Made by a program: the position numbers and the translations under genes. A stretch of 10,396 bases of DNA, from contig LSSN01000983.1 of the NCBI GenBank assembly GCA_001970855.1, forward strand, positions 1-10,396, written 5' to 3'. Source of the stretch: Smittium culicis (Eukaryota > Kickxellomycota > Harpellomycetes > Harpellales > Legeriomycetaceae). The notes beneath the pieces were generated by a model, which saw nothing but the letters and a program-made list of their open reading frames with translations, was not told the DNA's origin and did no database searches. The number at the start of each line of letters is the position of its first letter. Within the stretch, counting starts at the first letter, position 1. Below are positions 1-7,678 of this stretch, piece after piece.

Positions 1-567
1 TGAGGTTGAAGATTCTTCAGATGAGGTTGAAGATTCTTCAGATGAGGTTGAAGATTCTTCAGATGAGGTTGAAGATTCTTCAGATGAGGTTGAAGATTCT
101 TCAGATGAGGTTGAAGATTCATCAGATGAAGTTGAAGACTCTTCAGATGAAGTTGATGATTCTGAAGTCGTGGTTGAAGATTCTTCAGTCGAGGTTGAAG
201 ATTCTTCAGTCGAGGTTGAAGATTCTTCAGTCGAGGTTGATGATTCTTCAGTCGAGGTTGATGATTCTTCAGATGAAGTTGATGATTCTTCAGTCGAGGT
301 AGTTGATTCTTCAGTAGTGGTAGTTGATTCTTCAGTAGTGGTAGTTGATTCTTCAGTCGAGGTTGAAGATTCTTCAGTCGAGGTTGAAGATTCTTCAGTC
401 GAGGTTGTTAATTCTTCAGTCGAGGTTGATGATTCTTCAGATGAAGTTGAAGATTCTTCAGATGAGTTTGAAGATTCTTCAGTTGTGCTAGTTGAGTCTT
501 CAGACGAGGTTGATGATTCTTCAGTTGTGGTAGTTGATTCTTCAGTAGTGGTTGTTGATTCATCAGT
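1..567 (-). repeat. In-frame 21-bp tandem repeat, 27 units, coding for Ser/Thr-Glu heptads
   Basis: A 21-bp unit repeats in perfect register 27 times without an insertion or deletion, so the heptad frame is kept throughout. The paired Glu codons fall every 21 bases from 13 to 559. In the sense direction the units read SEESSTS near the left edge and drift to TEESSTS and TEESTTT towards the N-terminal domain. The first five units (1-105) are identical in DNA, while units beyond 300 differ at several bases. One unit has Leu in place of Ser (codon 409-411). This gradient suggests recent expansion at the C-terminal side. The array continues past the left edge. Heavy O-glycosylation of the Ser/Thr is plausible for a secreted protein but is not shown by the sequence. 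Confidence 0.95.
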
Positions 568-1197
568 CGTGGTGGAAGATGTTGATGAAACCGTTGACGA
601 CTCTATTGAACTGCTTGAGCTTGTTTCTATGTTTTTTGAGCAAAACATCTTTATTGACATTCCTGATAATTGAGTTTGATATAGGTATACGAATATGTTT
701 TCTGTTGGTACTTTAACTGTACTTCTTAAATCAATATATTGTTCATATATACCATTGGATGGAGTTCCTGACCCCATTGTATATTCATTACTTGTATATG
801 TTATATAGAAACTGTACATTCCATTTATCGTATTGGATTGTGGTAGCAGTTGCTGTATATAACTGTATTTATCCTTGCTATAGTCTTGTCCATTTAGAAT
901 TCTTGCTTGTGTTACTTGTGTATTTAATCCAAATATAAAATCAGCCCCAGGGTATGATTTTACATCAACACCCCTTAGTGATATAAAAATATCATCTTTT
1001 ACTGTGGCAGGAATTGTTAGCTCCATCGTCCAACTTCCAGTGCAACCACCTTTAAAACTCCCAGCACCATTAGTTGTACCGTATGGGAATGGTAAGGCTG
1101 AGTTAATACTAGCAGTTGTAAACGGAACAGTATAATCTATCTGGGCAAGAATACTTTGAGCTATCGCCAAAGTATATATCGCAAACTTATACACCAT
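1..1197 (-). CDS. Secreted Ser/Thr/Glu-repeat surface protein (3' end outside window)
   Basis: This frame has no stop from the ATG at 1197 down to position 1 (399 codons, continuing past the edge). The start is well fixed: an in-frame TAA lies two codons upstream (1204-1206). Residues 1-18 form a signal peptide (MVYKF, then hydrophobic AIYTLAIA..ILA), with likely cleavage near Ala18/Gln19. Residues 20-190 look like a folded, beta-rich extracellular domain, poor in charge, with only two cysteines, C52 (GGCTGSW) and C186 (MFCSKN), which could form one disulfide. From residue 192 on, the protein is almost entirely Ser, Thr and Glu in heptads such as TEESSTS. This architecture (signal peptide, domain, mucin-like stalk) is typical of fungal adhesins and microsporidian spore-wall or surface proteins; that role is inference. 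I do not recognise the N-terminal domain. A GPI signal or membrane anchor would lie outside the window. Confidence 0.88.
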   Translation of the reverse strand, partial: MVYKFAIYTLAIAQSILAQIDYTVPFTTASINSALPFPYGTTNGAGSFKGGCTGSWTMELTIPATVKDDIFISLRGVDVKSYPGADFIFGLNTQVTQARILNGQDYSKDKYSYIQQLLPQSNTINGMYSFYITYTSNEYTMGSGTPSNGIYEQYIDLRSTVKVPTENIFVYLYQTQLSGMSIKMFCSKNIETSSSSSIESSTVSSTSSTTTDESTTTTEESTTTTEESSTSSEDSTSTTEESSNSSEESSTSSEESSTSTEELTTSTEESSTSTEESSTSTEESTTTTEESTTTTEESTTSTEESSTSSEESSTSTEESSTSTEESSTSTEESSTSTEESSTTTSESSTSSEESSTSSDESSTSSEESSTSSEESSTSSEESSTSSEESSTSSEESSTS

Positions 1198-2352
1198 TAT
1201 AATTTAATTTCTTGCCTATTTTTTTACCTTTCGTTACCTATAATTCGTTTTGTTAATCCGGCTTTCAGCCGATGCTTAGAATTTTTGGTAGTTTATTCTA
1301 GTTCTGGTGATAAGTTCGTTTTGATTCTTGAGAATATATAATTTTGAGGTATATATGAAAAATGTTGAAGTTGTAAATGATAATGCCGATTTTAAATGCC
1401 TCTGTAATATAATTTTGGACTTATAATCTCCTTTATGTGCCGATTGTAGCGTTAATAAGTGATTAAATTAAATGTAAAGCAACCTATGATTTTTTTTAGG
1501 CTAGAATTATTTTTGTAAAACTTTCGTTAATGTCAGAACGTCAAATGCGTGTAAAATAAATCGTTAGTTGCTTTAATTGCGTAAATCTAAACACCTTTTT
1601 ATGGAAAAGATGGAAGAGAAGTGTTGTCAGGTTTAGACTATTCAGGACTTTAAAAACATTTTTCTGAATTTAACTGACGTTAATTTTTCTATTTTTTACA
1701 CACTGCTTTCCATATTTCTATTCAGATAATTTGATTTGCTATTAAATTATATAGTTTATAAGTCTGTATGTAATGATTATTAATCCCGATTAATTATACT
1801 TATGTTAGCTAACACATTATATTCTATTATGTAAGTATGATATAATCCATAAGCTACACACCTAAAAAATCATTTATATTTTATATTTACAATCGCCATG
1901 TAATTTATTAAAACTGTTTAATATCATTCTATTTTTAAAGATGTGTGTATTGCTTAAATTTTTACTTATATTAATTGTGTTACAAGTGAGTGTAAAAAAA
2001 TAATAAATAATTGTAATTAGCAATAAAAATTTTTTATGAATTATTTACAAGTTAAAATATGCGCCATTAAAATTTAATGATAAATTTTGTTAATATCTTT
2101 TATGCTCGGAATACGGAGTTACATTTGGATACGCTATACAACCTAGAGCCATAAAATTAATCTTGATTTGTATGTTCAAAAGTATACTGATAATTAAATA
2201 TCATACATCATGTAAAAATCGCCGTTTTATATCGCTAGCGAATCATAAATTACTACTTTATAAAACGCTATTGATTGAAAGGCCAAAGCGATGCCGTGAA
2301 AATATAATTAAATGATATTTGCCTAAATTTTACTTTATCAAATTTAATATTC
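1198..2352. other. Gene-free AT-rich region upstream of the surface-protein gene
   Basis: I see no convincing gene here. The stretch just upstream of the minus-strand start (1198-1260) should hold the promoter, but I recognise no conserved motif in it. A 24-codon plus-strand frame at 1355-1426 has somewhat codon-like composition but no support. An inverted repeat at 2223-2267 is listed separately. None of the MITE tips found further right occurs here. Confidence 0.6.
2223..2267. repeat. Inverted repeat around a 10-bp palindrome
   Basis: The arms CGTTTTATA (2223-2231) and TATAAAACG (2259-2267) are perfect inverted copies. Between them, next to the left arm, lies the palindrome TCGCTAGCGA (2232-2241). 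The GC-containing palindrome stands out from its AT-rich surroundings. It could be a protein-binding site, a cruciform or a remnant of a palindromic element; its function is unknown. Confidence 0.45.
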
Positions 2353-2553
2353 TCAATTAATATATGTCATAATCTTTGGGGAAGCGGAACTTTTTCTTGG
2401 AAATTCTATTTGAGTACGTAAATTAGGTATATCTATTGGCTGTATTAGATAACTCATTTGATAAATCCAACTAAAAAAGATTGAATTAAAGTAAAGGTGG
2501 TGAGCAGGAAAAATTAAAGTGGAAACGCTTTGCTCATAGAAATAATCTCCCAT
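2353..2553 (-). CDS. Short unrecognised ORF, copy 1 of a repeated coding family
   Basis: This frame of 66 codons starts MGDYFYEQSV and ends in TGA. Alone it would be ignored as chance, but two diverged copies lie elsewhere in the window and the similarity shows in the translation. Copy 2 starts MGDSFRERKV, and both then have FP(A/T)H at residues 15-18 and QPI(D/P)(I/V)PN at about residues 38-45, with near-identical spacing. Copy 3 has MVEYIEE and YQMNILVYPIKLP. I do not recognise the family and see no signal peptide or catalytic motif. It may be a genuine small gene, or a decayed fragment of a longer host or transposon gene that happens to have stayed open. A MITE (2573-2762) sits 19 bases upstream of the ATG. 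Confidence 0.4.
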   Translation of the reverse strand: MGDYFYEQSVSTLIFPAHHLYFNSIFFSWIYQMSYLIQPIDIPNLRTQIEFPRKSSASPKIMTYIN

Positions 2554-2572
2554 ATGGCAAAGTTACACTTAA

Positions 2573-2762
2573 CACTTTCCCGTCCAACACTCTTTGAAAA
2601 AAATCAATTTAATGATTCGTATTTGATTAATAATGAAATTTACTATTTGCTGTATAACTACAGTATACCAATAACTCTTAAGATCTCGGAATTAAAGTGT
2701 TATAATTGATCATAATTGGCTATGATTAGTGGATCAAAAGTAGTCTACCGTCCGTGAAAGGA
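2573..2762 (+). mobile_element. piggyBac-like MITE, copy M1 (A to B), 190 bp
   Basis: The left end CACTTTCCCGTCCAACACTC matches end A with one change. The right end is the reverse complement of end B (tagtctaccgtccgtgaaag). Both flanks are TTAA (2569-2572 and 2763-2766). The length fits the family mode of about 189 bp. There is no coding capacity. The TTAA target and the CCC..GGG tips are those of the piggyBac superfamily; mobilisation by such a transposase is inference because none is in the window. It forms a B-to-B facing pair with M2, 48 bp apart counting both TTAA. Confidence 0.85.
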
Positions 2763-2880
2763 TTAAATCTTGAAGTTCTCTTGTTTTTTTCATTCCAATT
2801 TAGCAATTAACCCTTTCACAGGCGGTAGATTTTTTTAACCTGCAAAATATAGCCAACTGTATTCGACTATTATACTTTAA

Positions 2881-3069
2881 CCCTTTCCCGTCCAGCACTT
2901 TTTGAAAAAATGTATTTCTTGATTCGTTAATGATTAATGGAATTTACTACTTGCTACTATTCAACCAATAACCAATAACTCTTAAAGCCATGGAATCAAA
3001 GTATTTTAATTGAACGCCGTTGGCTGTTTTTTTTTTTTTATCATAAACAGCCTACCGCGCGGTAAAGTG
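2881..3069 (+). mobile_element. piggyBac-like MITE, copy M3 (A to B), inserted in M2
   Basis: It starts CCCTTTCCCGTCCAGCACTT and ends with a B tip (cagcctaccgcgcggtaaagtg), 189 bp, flanked by TTAA at 2877-2880 and 3070-3073. The host sequence on either side (tatacTTTAA and TTAATTCGGAGG) joins into a motif found unbroken in M4 (atactttaattccgagg). This shows insertion into a TTAA inside M2. It contains a 13-base T run at about 3027-3039. Confidence 0.88.
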
Positions 3070-3101
3070 TTAATTCGGAGGCCTTTAGAAATATTGATTA
3101 A

Positions 3102-3290
3102 ACCTTTCCCGGGCGGTAGGCTGTTTTTGACACACCATATATAGCCAACAGCGTTAAATTAAAATACTTTAATTCCGAGGATTTAAGAATTATTGGTATA
3201 TTTTAAATTAACATCAAATAATAAACTTGCTTATAAACCAAAAACGAATCATAAAATTGATTTTTTTAAAGATTATTGGACGGAAAAGTG
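3102..3290 (-). mobile_element. piggyBac-like MITE, copy M4 (B to A), inserted in M2
   Basis: It starts ACCTTTCCCGGGCGGTAGG (end B, first base changed) and ends attggacggaaaagtg (end A), 189 bp. The left flank is TTAA (3098-3101) and the right flank ATAA (3291-3294), which reads as a mutated target copy. It interrupts M2 28 bp beyond M3. M3 and M4 face each other through their B ends. Confidence 0.85.
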
Positions 3291-3388
3291 ATAATTGAAT
3301 TATAGCAGCAAATGATAAAATTTCATATAAATCATATGCGAATTAATAAATTCGTATTTTTTAAGAATGTTGGACGGGAAAGGGTTAA

Positions 3389-3785
3389 GGAATGATTATC
3401 AGAAAATCATAATTAGACGATATTCTTGCTTATTAATAATTTTTTTTTACGTCTCATAGAATTTATTATTGATACTTTTATCCCATAAATTTTTTAAAAG
3501 TGAACCTTGTAAGATAATAGATCATAAATACGCATTATCAAATTTTTTTTTCCTGGAAAGTAAACTAATAATAATATCCATACATCTATTAAAAGTCTTC
3601 AGCCATGTATTAACACTCTTTGATTGGCTAATAAATAATATATTTATTTTTTACTTGCAAGCAAACTACACTAAATTTTAAAGTTGAAGAATTCCGCAGT
3701 GAAGTTTGCCCCTATAAATATAATTGACTTTTTATTTCCAGGTAAAGATCTGTCTGCTCTGAGTGAAGCGTATTTTTGAGAATAT
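3389..3785. other. AT-rich spacer without a supported gene
   Basis: A 70-codon plus-strand frame lies at 3469-3681. Its translation is rich in Ile, Leu, Phe and Asn, as expected of AT-rich noncoding DNA, and it has no second copy in the window. I see no repeat tips here. Confidence 0.55.
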
Positions 3786-3789
3786 GGGA

Positions 3790-3978
3790 TAGTCTTGTGG
3801 TAAGCGGAGCATTTTTCCTTGAATATTATATATTTGCTTGTTTATTAGGTACAGGTATTGGTTGTAATAGATTATTCGCTTGGTGGTAATTTCTAATTAT
3901 ATTATATAATAAAAGTAAAGACGGATGGGTAGGGAAATTTAAATTATAAACCTTCCGCTCTCTAAAAGAATCTCCCAT
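3790..3978 (-). pseudogene. Copy 2 of the repeated short coding family, interrupted by a stop
   Basis: From ATG at 3978 the frame reads MGDSFRERKV, NLNFPTHP and NLLQPIPVPN, then meets TAA at 3826-3828 after 50 codons. Of the first 20 residues 10 match copy 1, and the QPI motif is displaced by one residue only. Beyond the stop the similarity continues (SRKNA against PRKSSA in copy 1), so the ancestral reading frame was longer and this copy is broken. Upstream the two copies share little beyond the bases next to the ATG. No function is recognised. Confidence 0.5.
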
Positions 3979-4128
3979 ATACAGAAGTGCTTTTTACTCG
4001 ATTCTAAATTGAGCAGTATTATCAATAAATAACCCAATTGGACTTTACTAATATAGTTGCCAAATTAATAGTATTCCTGCATTATTACTATTTTCTATTT
4101 TGCTTATACGAATGTAAATACTCTTTAA

Positions 4129-4334
4129 CCCTATCACGCGCGGTAGACCATTTTTGACCAATAATTTTAAAAAAAGTAAATTTTTTATTCATTTATCGTT
4201 TATAACAAAGTTTACTATTAACTAGAACTCGACAGGAAACAAATAATTATGTGTCTGTAAATATAATGTTTTTTAATTATACACATTTGGCTATATTTGG
4301 TATAACAAAAAAAATTCTACCACCAGTAAAAGGG
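4129..4334 (+). mobile_element. piggyBac-like MITE, copy M5, hybrid with a B tip at both ends, 206 bp
   Basis: The left tip CCCTATCACGCGCGGTAGAC is end B, but the sequence after it (aaaaaaagtaaatttttta, ttcatttatcgttt, gtttacta) follows the interior next to end A in other copies. The right half (ttggctatatttggt ... attctaccaccagtaaaaggg) is the usual B side. TTAA flanks both sides (4125-4128 and 4335-4338). It is about 17 bp longer than the family mode, which fits a B tip added or exchanged at the A end. Confidence 0.75.
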
Positions 4335-4338
4335 TTAA

Positions 4339-5163
4339 TTGTATCAAGTCTAGGCGGCTATTACCAAGTATAATCTACTTTCAACAATATTTTAATTATA
4401 ATTTTCATCTTATCGAAAAATAGTTAAAAGGCGGTCTTAAAAATAACTAGAAAAAAAAAGTATATTATACAATCTAATTATTATTGATCGTTAAAGGGAT
4501 GTATTTATATATTTTTTTTTTTTATAGTTGAAGGGATATATCTGTTCGATTAGAATATTTTTTGAAAATTATTAGTCTAAAGCCTGGAAATTTTTTGATG
4601 TATTTATTCATAGTAGAATACATATGTCTAGTTTAATTTTTTTTAATGATACATTTACTTTATTCGCTTCAATATTGATTCTGAGCAAGAATTGAATAAA
4701 CCACTCCTTGACTATTTAATATTATAGATAATTCAAAACAATTCAACTAGTTTGATTTTAGCACTTAAATTCAATATCTTAAAAAACATTAGCCTACTTA
4801 AATCCGACAGCAAATAACTAATCAACTTTTAAATTGCTAGCAAATCAAAATAAACTATAATGACTATCGACTATTAAATGGGTAAATATGTAACATTTTA
4901 TTTTATTTTTCCTATAAATATCGGCTCATTCCATGGTACACAGAGTTGATAGTTATTTTTTAACATCTCTGGTACTGATCATATACATAACTAAAATACA
5001 AGCCTCTTTTTACATAATTTGTATCAATCAACAATTTTTTTTTTTTGATAAATTATAAAATAATACATTGTTGGAATTTCACTAGACCTTTTTTTCTTAG
5101 ATCTTTATAGAAGGACGAGTATACACAAGTAGTTGGTTCTGAAATTCACCTCAAAAGATTCAG
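4339..5163. other. Gene-free AT-rich region
   Basis: I find no open frame of note, no MITE tips and no copy of the short coding family in this 825-bp stretch. Homopolymer A and T runs are common (for example about 4510-4523 and 5035-5046). Confidence 0.55.
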
Positions 5164-5167
5164 TCAA

Positions 5168-5356
5168 CCCCTTCACGGGAAGTTGTATTTTTTTGACCTG
5201 CCAACATGAGACATCATATTGATAAATTTATAAATTAGTAATAAAGACAGTGGCTTATTGGATATTGTATGTAATTTACTCTTTAAATATTCAGTCATGT
5301 ATGAATTAGGCAAATGAAATTTTAAATACAATTAGGAGAGTTGGCCCCGCGAAGAT
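5168..5356 (-). mobile_element. Degraded piggyBac-like MITE, copy M6 (B to A), 189 bp
   Basis: The left tip CCCCTTCACGGGAAGTTGTA followed by tttttttgacctg is a mutated end B. A mutated end A (gagagttggccccgcgaaga) lies at the expected distance, giving about 189 bp. The flanks are tcaa and cata, both decayed from TTAA. Its divergence suggests it is older than the nested copies. Confidence 0.6.
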
Positions 5357-5436
5357 CATAAAATTATAATCGAAATTAAGCAAACTTGATTATTTATAAA
5401 ATATTCTTGTGGAAAATTTTTTAGTGTTAGTGGTGC

Positions 5437-5623
5437 TCCTTTCCTACCCATCAGCCTTTAAAATTAGAGTTTATTAACTCGTTTAGAGAGTAATAATAAA
5501 ATTCGCTTCTAATGCTATTATACACATACTATCATTTTGATTATCCTTGAAACTAAGTCATTTCTATTTTACGCATTCAGCCAGTTTTGATGGATCAAAA
5601 ATAGTCTACAGTTTGTGAAAGGA
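5437..5623 (+). mobile_element. Degraded piggyBac-like MITE, copy M7 (A to B), 187 bp
   Basis: The right end is clear (ggatcaaaaatagtctaca then gtttgtgaaagga, end B). The left tip TCCTTTCCTACCCATCAGCC matches end A at about 15 of 20 bases and lies at the family length from the right end. The flanking TTAA is decayed. The left tip also resembles the FPTH segment of the short coding family, so its exact boundary is less sure. Confidence 0.6.
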
Positions 5624-5627
5624 TATA

Positions 5628-6416
5628 AAAATAAGATAAATAGAACCCTGAATACCTATTGGATTTGGTTAATTGATAAAGCAGTGGAGCAGCTACTAAT
5701 ATTTATTAACAAAAAAAGCTGGGCAACTTGGGCAATCAGAACATTTATTCTATTGTCAAATCCTTTTAAATATAAATTACACTGAAGTATAGTAATGAAT
5801 TTATATTTTTCTTATTATTCAACAATAAAGGAGATTGTTTCGATAAACGAAACTTTTCCTAAACATCAACGCTATTTATTTTTTTCCATCTTAGAAGCTA
5901 TCATCGAATGGATCGCCTGACACAACCAATAACTTTTCCTAATTCTCATAGACAAATAGAAACTCTATAAAAATTAGTTTTACTCTTCGCATGGACTTTT
6001 ATGAATTAATACAAGCAAAATGCGTCAGAGTTAGGTGATAAAATGCAATAAGTTGTAAACGTCTAAACCACATTAGGTAATTCAAAAAACACATTGGCTA
6101 AATAAGAAATTATGTGCTGGCATAAATTAGCGACTATTAGCTTTATGACTCAGAGTATAGTATTCGTGAAATCATTGGCAGATTTGAATATGCGTATTTA
6201 TAATCCTAAACAATTATTTGCTACAGGATTTTAATCAAGTTTATAAATATTTTGGTGTTTTTTTATATATTACAGCCTATAATCATTTACCGTAAAGTGC
6301 TTCCTTGATTCAGAGCCTTTCAGCAGTATGATTCTAAAAATAGATATCACCGATAATTAAATAATATTTAATTTGAAATACGTATCAAGCAAGCTTTATT
6401 TTCACTAATTTATTTA
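5628..6416. other. Gene-free AT-rich region with a small hairpin
   Basis: There is no supported gene. A perfect hairpin, GTTTCG-ATAAA-CGAAAC, lies at 5837-5853. At about 6275-6300, acagcctataatcatttaccgtaaagtg weakly resembles the B end of M3 and may be an ancient MITE remnant, but I find no matching second end. A 20-codon frame at 5908-5970 (MDRLTQPITF) has no support. Confidence 0.5.
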
Positions 6417-6420
6417 TTAC

Positions 6421-6604
6421 CCCTTTCCCACCCAACACTCTTAAAAAAACCAATTTATTTTTCGCGTATAATTTATAGGCAAATTATTTATTTGCTATTT
6501 TTATACAACAAGCCGATAATTATTATGGTCTCGGAATTAAAAGTATTTTTATTAAACATAGTTATATTCTGTAGATCAAAAATAGTCTACCGCCTATGAT
6601 AGGT
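6421..6604 (+). mobile_element. piggyBac-like MITE, copy M8 (A to B), 184 bp
   Basis: The left end CCCTTTCCCACCCAACACTC is end A with minor changes. The right end (tcaaaaatagtctaccgcct then atgataggt) is end B. The left flank ttac and right flank ttag are one change each from TTAA. The right target copy is shared with M9, so M8 and M9 abut B to B with only 4 bp between them. Confidence 0.82.
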
Positions 6605-6608
6605 TTAG

Positions 6609-6985
6609 CCCTTTCACGGGAGGTAGACTATTTTTAAGCCTCTAAATATATCCAATCATATTCAATTATAATACTATAATTCCGAGGCCTTAAGAGCTAT
6701 TGGCATTTTTTAACATAACAGCAAATAGTAAATTTGCTTAGAAATCATAAACGAATCATTAATTTGATTTTTTAACCCTTTCCCGCCCAACACTCTGAAA
6801 AAATATATTATTGATCCGTATAAGATTTCAAGTAAGTTATTTATTTGCTGCTATTTTACTATATACCAATACTTTTTAATTCCTAGGAATTAAATTATTA
6901 CAGCTGAGCACAGTTACCTATATTTGAAAGATCAAAAACAGTCTACCACCCGTGAAAGGGTTAAAAAGAGTTGGGCGGGAAAGAG
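6609..6985 (-). mobile_element. piggyBac-like MITE, copy M9 (B to A), split by M10
   Basis: End B opens with CCCTTTCACGGGAGGTAGAC at 6609 and end A closes with agagttgggcgggaaagag at 6985. The 377-bp span contains M10 and one target copy (189 bp); removing them leaves 188 bp. The break falls in the T-rich tract next to end A (gattttTTAA against TTAAAAAGAGTTGGG), matching the unbroken tttttttaaagagttgg of M14. The right flank is cata, apparently a decayed TTAA. Confidence 0.85.
6776..6960 (+). mobile_element. piggyBac-like MITE, copy M10 (A to B), inserted in M9
   Basis: Both tips are close to consensus (CCCTTTCCCGCCCAACACTC on the left; agtctaccacccgtgaaaggg on the right), and TTAA is intact on both sides (6772-6775 and 6961-6964). 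It is 185 bp long with no coding capacity. Good tips plus insertion into another copy make it one of the youngest elements in the window. Confidence 0.88.
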
Positions 6986-6989
6986 CATA

Positions 6990-7056
6990 GGTATATTAAT
7001 TGAATTTAATTTGATATATTCTTAGGGTAAAAAATAGTTATCAGCCCGTGAAAAGG
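6990..7056 (+). mobile_element. MITE fragment M11, B end only
   Basis: The segment tattaattgaatttaattt followed by gggtaaaaaatagttatcag and cccgtgaaaagg follows the last 65 bp or so of an A-to-B copy. No corresponding A half is found: the sequence to the left belongs to M9. It is either truncated or the remains of an older host element into which the M8-M10 cluster inserted. Confidence 0.5.
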
Positions 7057-7117
7057 ATAATTTATTAATTTCTTGATTATTTGTTACTCTATATGATTCA
7101 ATTATAACTTATGCATA

Positions 7118-7127
7118 CCCCCCCCCC
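7118..7127 (+). repeat. C10 homopolymer
   Basis: A run of ten C followed by an A-rich tract. It is the only long G/C homopolymer in a window whose other homopolymers are A or T. It may be a mutable mononucleotide tract or an assembly artefact. Confidence 0.9.
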
Positions 7128-7242
7128 AAAAAAGAAAAATTTTTATTGGTCTTGATGCCGAAAAAAAAATCTGCTGGATTATATAAAATAGTCAATATCA
7201 AAAAATAAAATATTATGGCTGGTAAATAAAAAAATTAAATAA

Positions 7243-7463
7243 CACTTACCTGGACGGTAGATTGTTATTAATCTTACTATTTTAGTAAACGAGTTCAATA
7301 TTAACAATCTACTTCTTACAACCATCCAAATATTTGTTAGTTGTAGTAAATCAGCGATTAAATAAATTGTATACAAAAAACTAGCATCAATAAACTCATA
7401 ATATAATAGTATTTTTGACTCAGAATGGGGTGAAATTATTATAATTTAATGGACGGGTTGTTT
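7243..7463 (-). mobile_element. Possible degraded MITE, copy M12 (B to A)
   Basis: The left tip CACTTACCTGGACGGTAGAT followed by tgttattaatc resembles end B and is preceded by ATAA. About 210 bp further right, tttaatggacgggttgtttt could be a decayed end A. The interior is not clearly alignable. An internal imperfect inverted repeat (GTAGATTGTTATTAAT near 7257 and attaacaatctact near 7300) is also present. The right boundary is approximate. Confidence 0.35.
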
Positions 7464-7678
7464 TACGAGGAAATTACTGGTTCATTGATCCTTACAAGGG
7501 CTGAAGACTATTTTGAATAACAAAAATAGCAAATTGCATTCTGAAGAGATTATATGAATTTGAGATTAGTTTAGCTATTTTCTTAAAGTATAGCAGCAGA
7601 AAAAAAATTTTACTTTTAAAAAAATAAACTTATCAATAAATTAGATATTTTATAGAGTTTTGGGTGAAAATGATATAA

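Larger units (their letters stand above)
2811..3384 (-). mobile_element. piggyBac-like MITE, copy M2 (B to A), split by two younger copies
   Basis: End B begins at 2811 (CCCTTTCACAGGCGGTAGA) and end A closes at 3384 (tgttggacgggaaaggg), with TTAA on both sides (2807-2810 and 3385-3388). The 574-bp span holds M3 and M4. Removing each insert with one target copy (193 bp each) leaves 188 bp, the family length. The rejoined parts are 2811-2880, 3074-3101 and 3295-3384, and they follow uninterrupted copies such as M14 and M4 in order. M2 is therefore the oldest of this nest. Confidence 0.88.

Noticed and set aside
6..302. Plus-strand frame of 98 codons (MKILQMRLKILQ...)
   Set aside because: Third reading of the same 21-bp unit; purely repetitive and outside any non-repeat coding context.
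2..673. Plus-strand frame coding Val-Glu-Asp-Ser-Ser heptads
   Set aside because: It is the antisense of the Ser/Thr/Glu repeat. The 21-bp unit has no stop in this frame, so it stays open by default. The minus strand extends well beyond the repeat to a signal peptide and a well-fixed start.
1156..1341. Plus-strand frame of 61 codons
   Set aside because: It overlaps the signal-peptide end of the minus-strand gene in antisense and its remainder is AT-rich with no second copy or motif.
3469..3681. Plus-strand frame of 70 codons
   Set aside because: Composition is what AT-rich noncoding DNA yields by chance; no repeat of it in the window.
5640..5690. Possible further copy of the short coding family (tacctattggatttggtt)
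   Set aside because: Only a short DNA resemblance to the QPI-coding segment; the translation does not keep the motif and no FP.H segment lies at the expected distance.
6260..6345. Possible ancient nested MITE junction (acagcct...accgtaaagtg then gattcagagcctttcagcag)
   Set aside because: It weakly recalls the M3/M2 junction, but the matches are short and no second end is present, so it is not annotated as an element.
7179..7376. Minus-strand frame of 65 codons
   Set aside because: It overlaps the possible degraded MITE M12 and shows no protein-like features.
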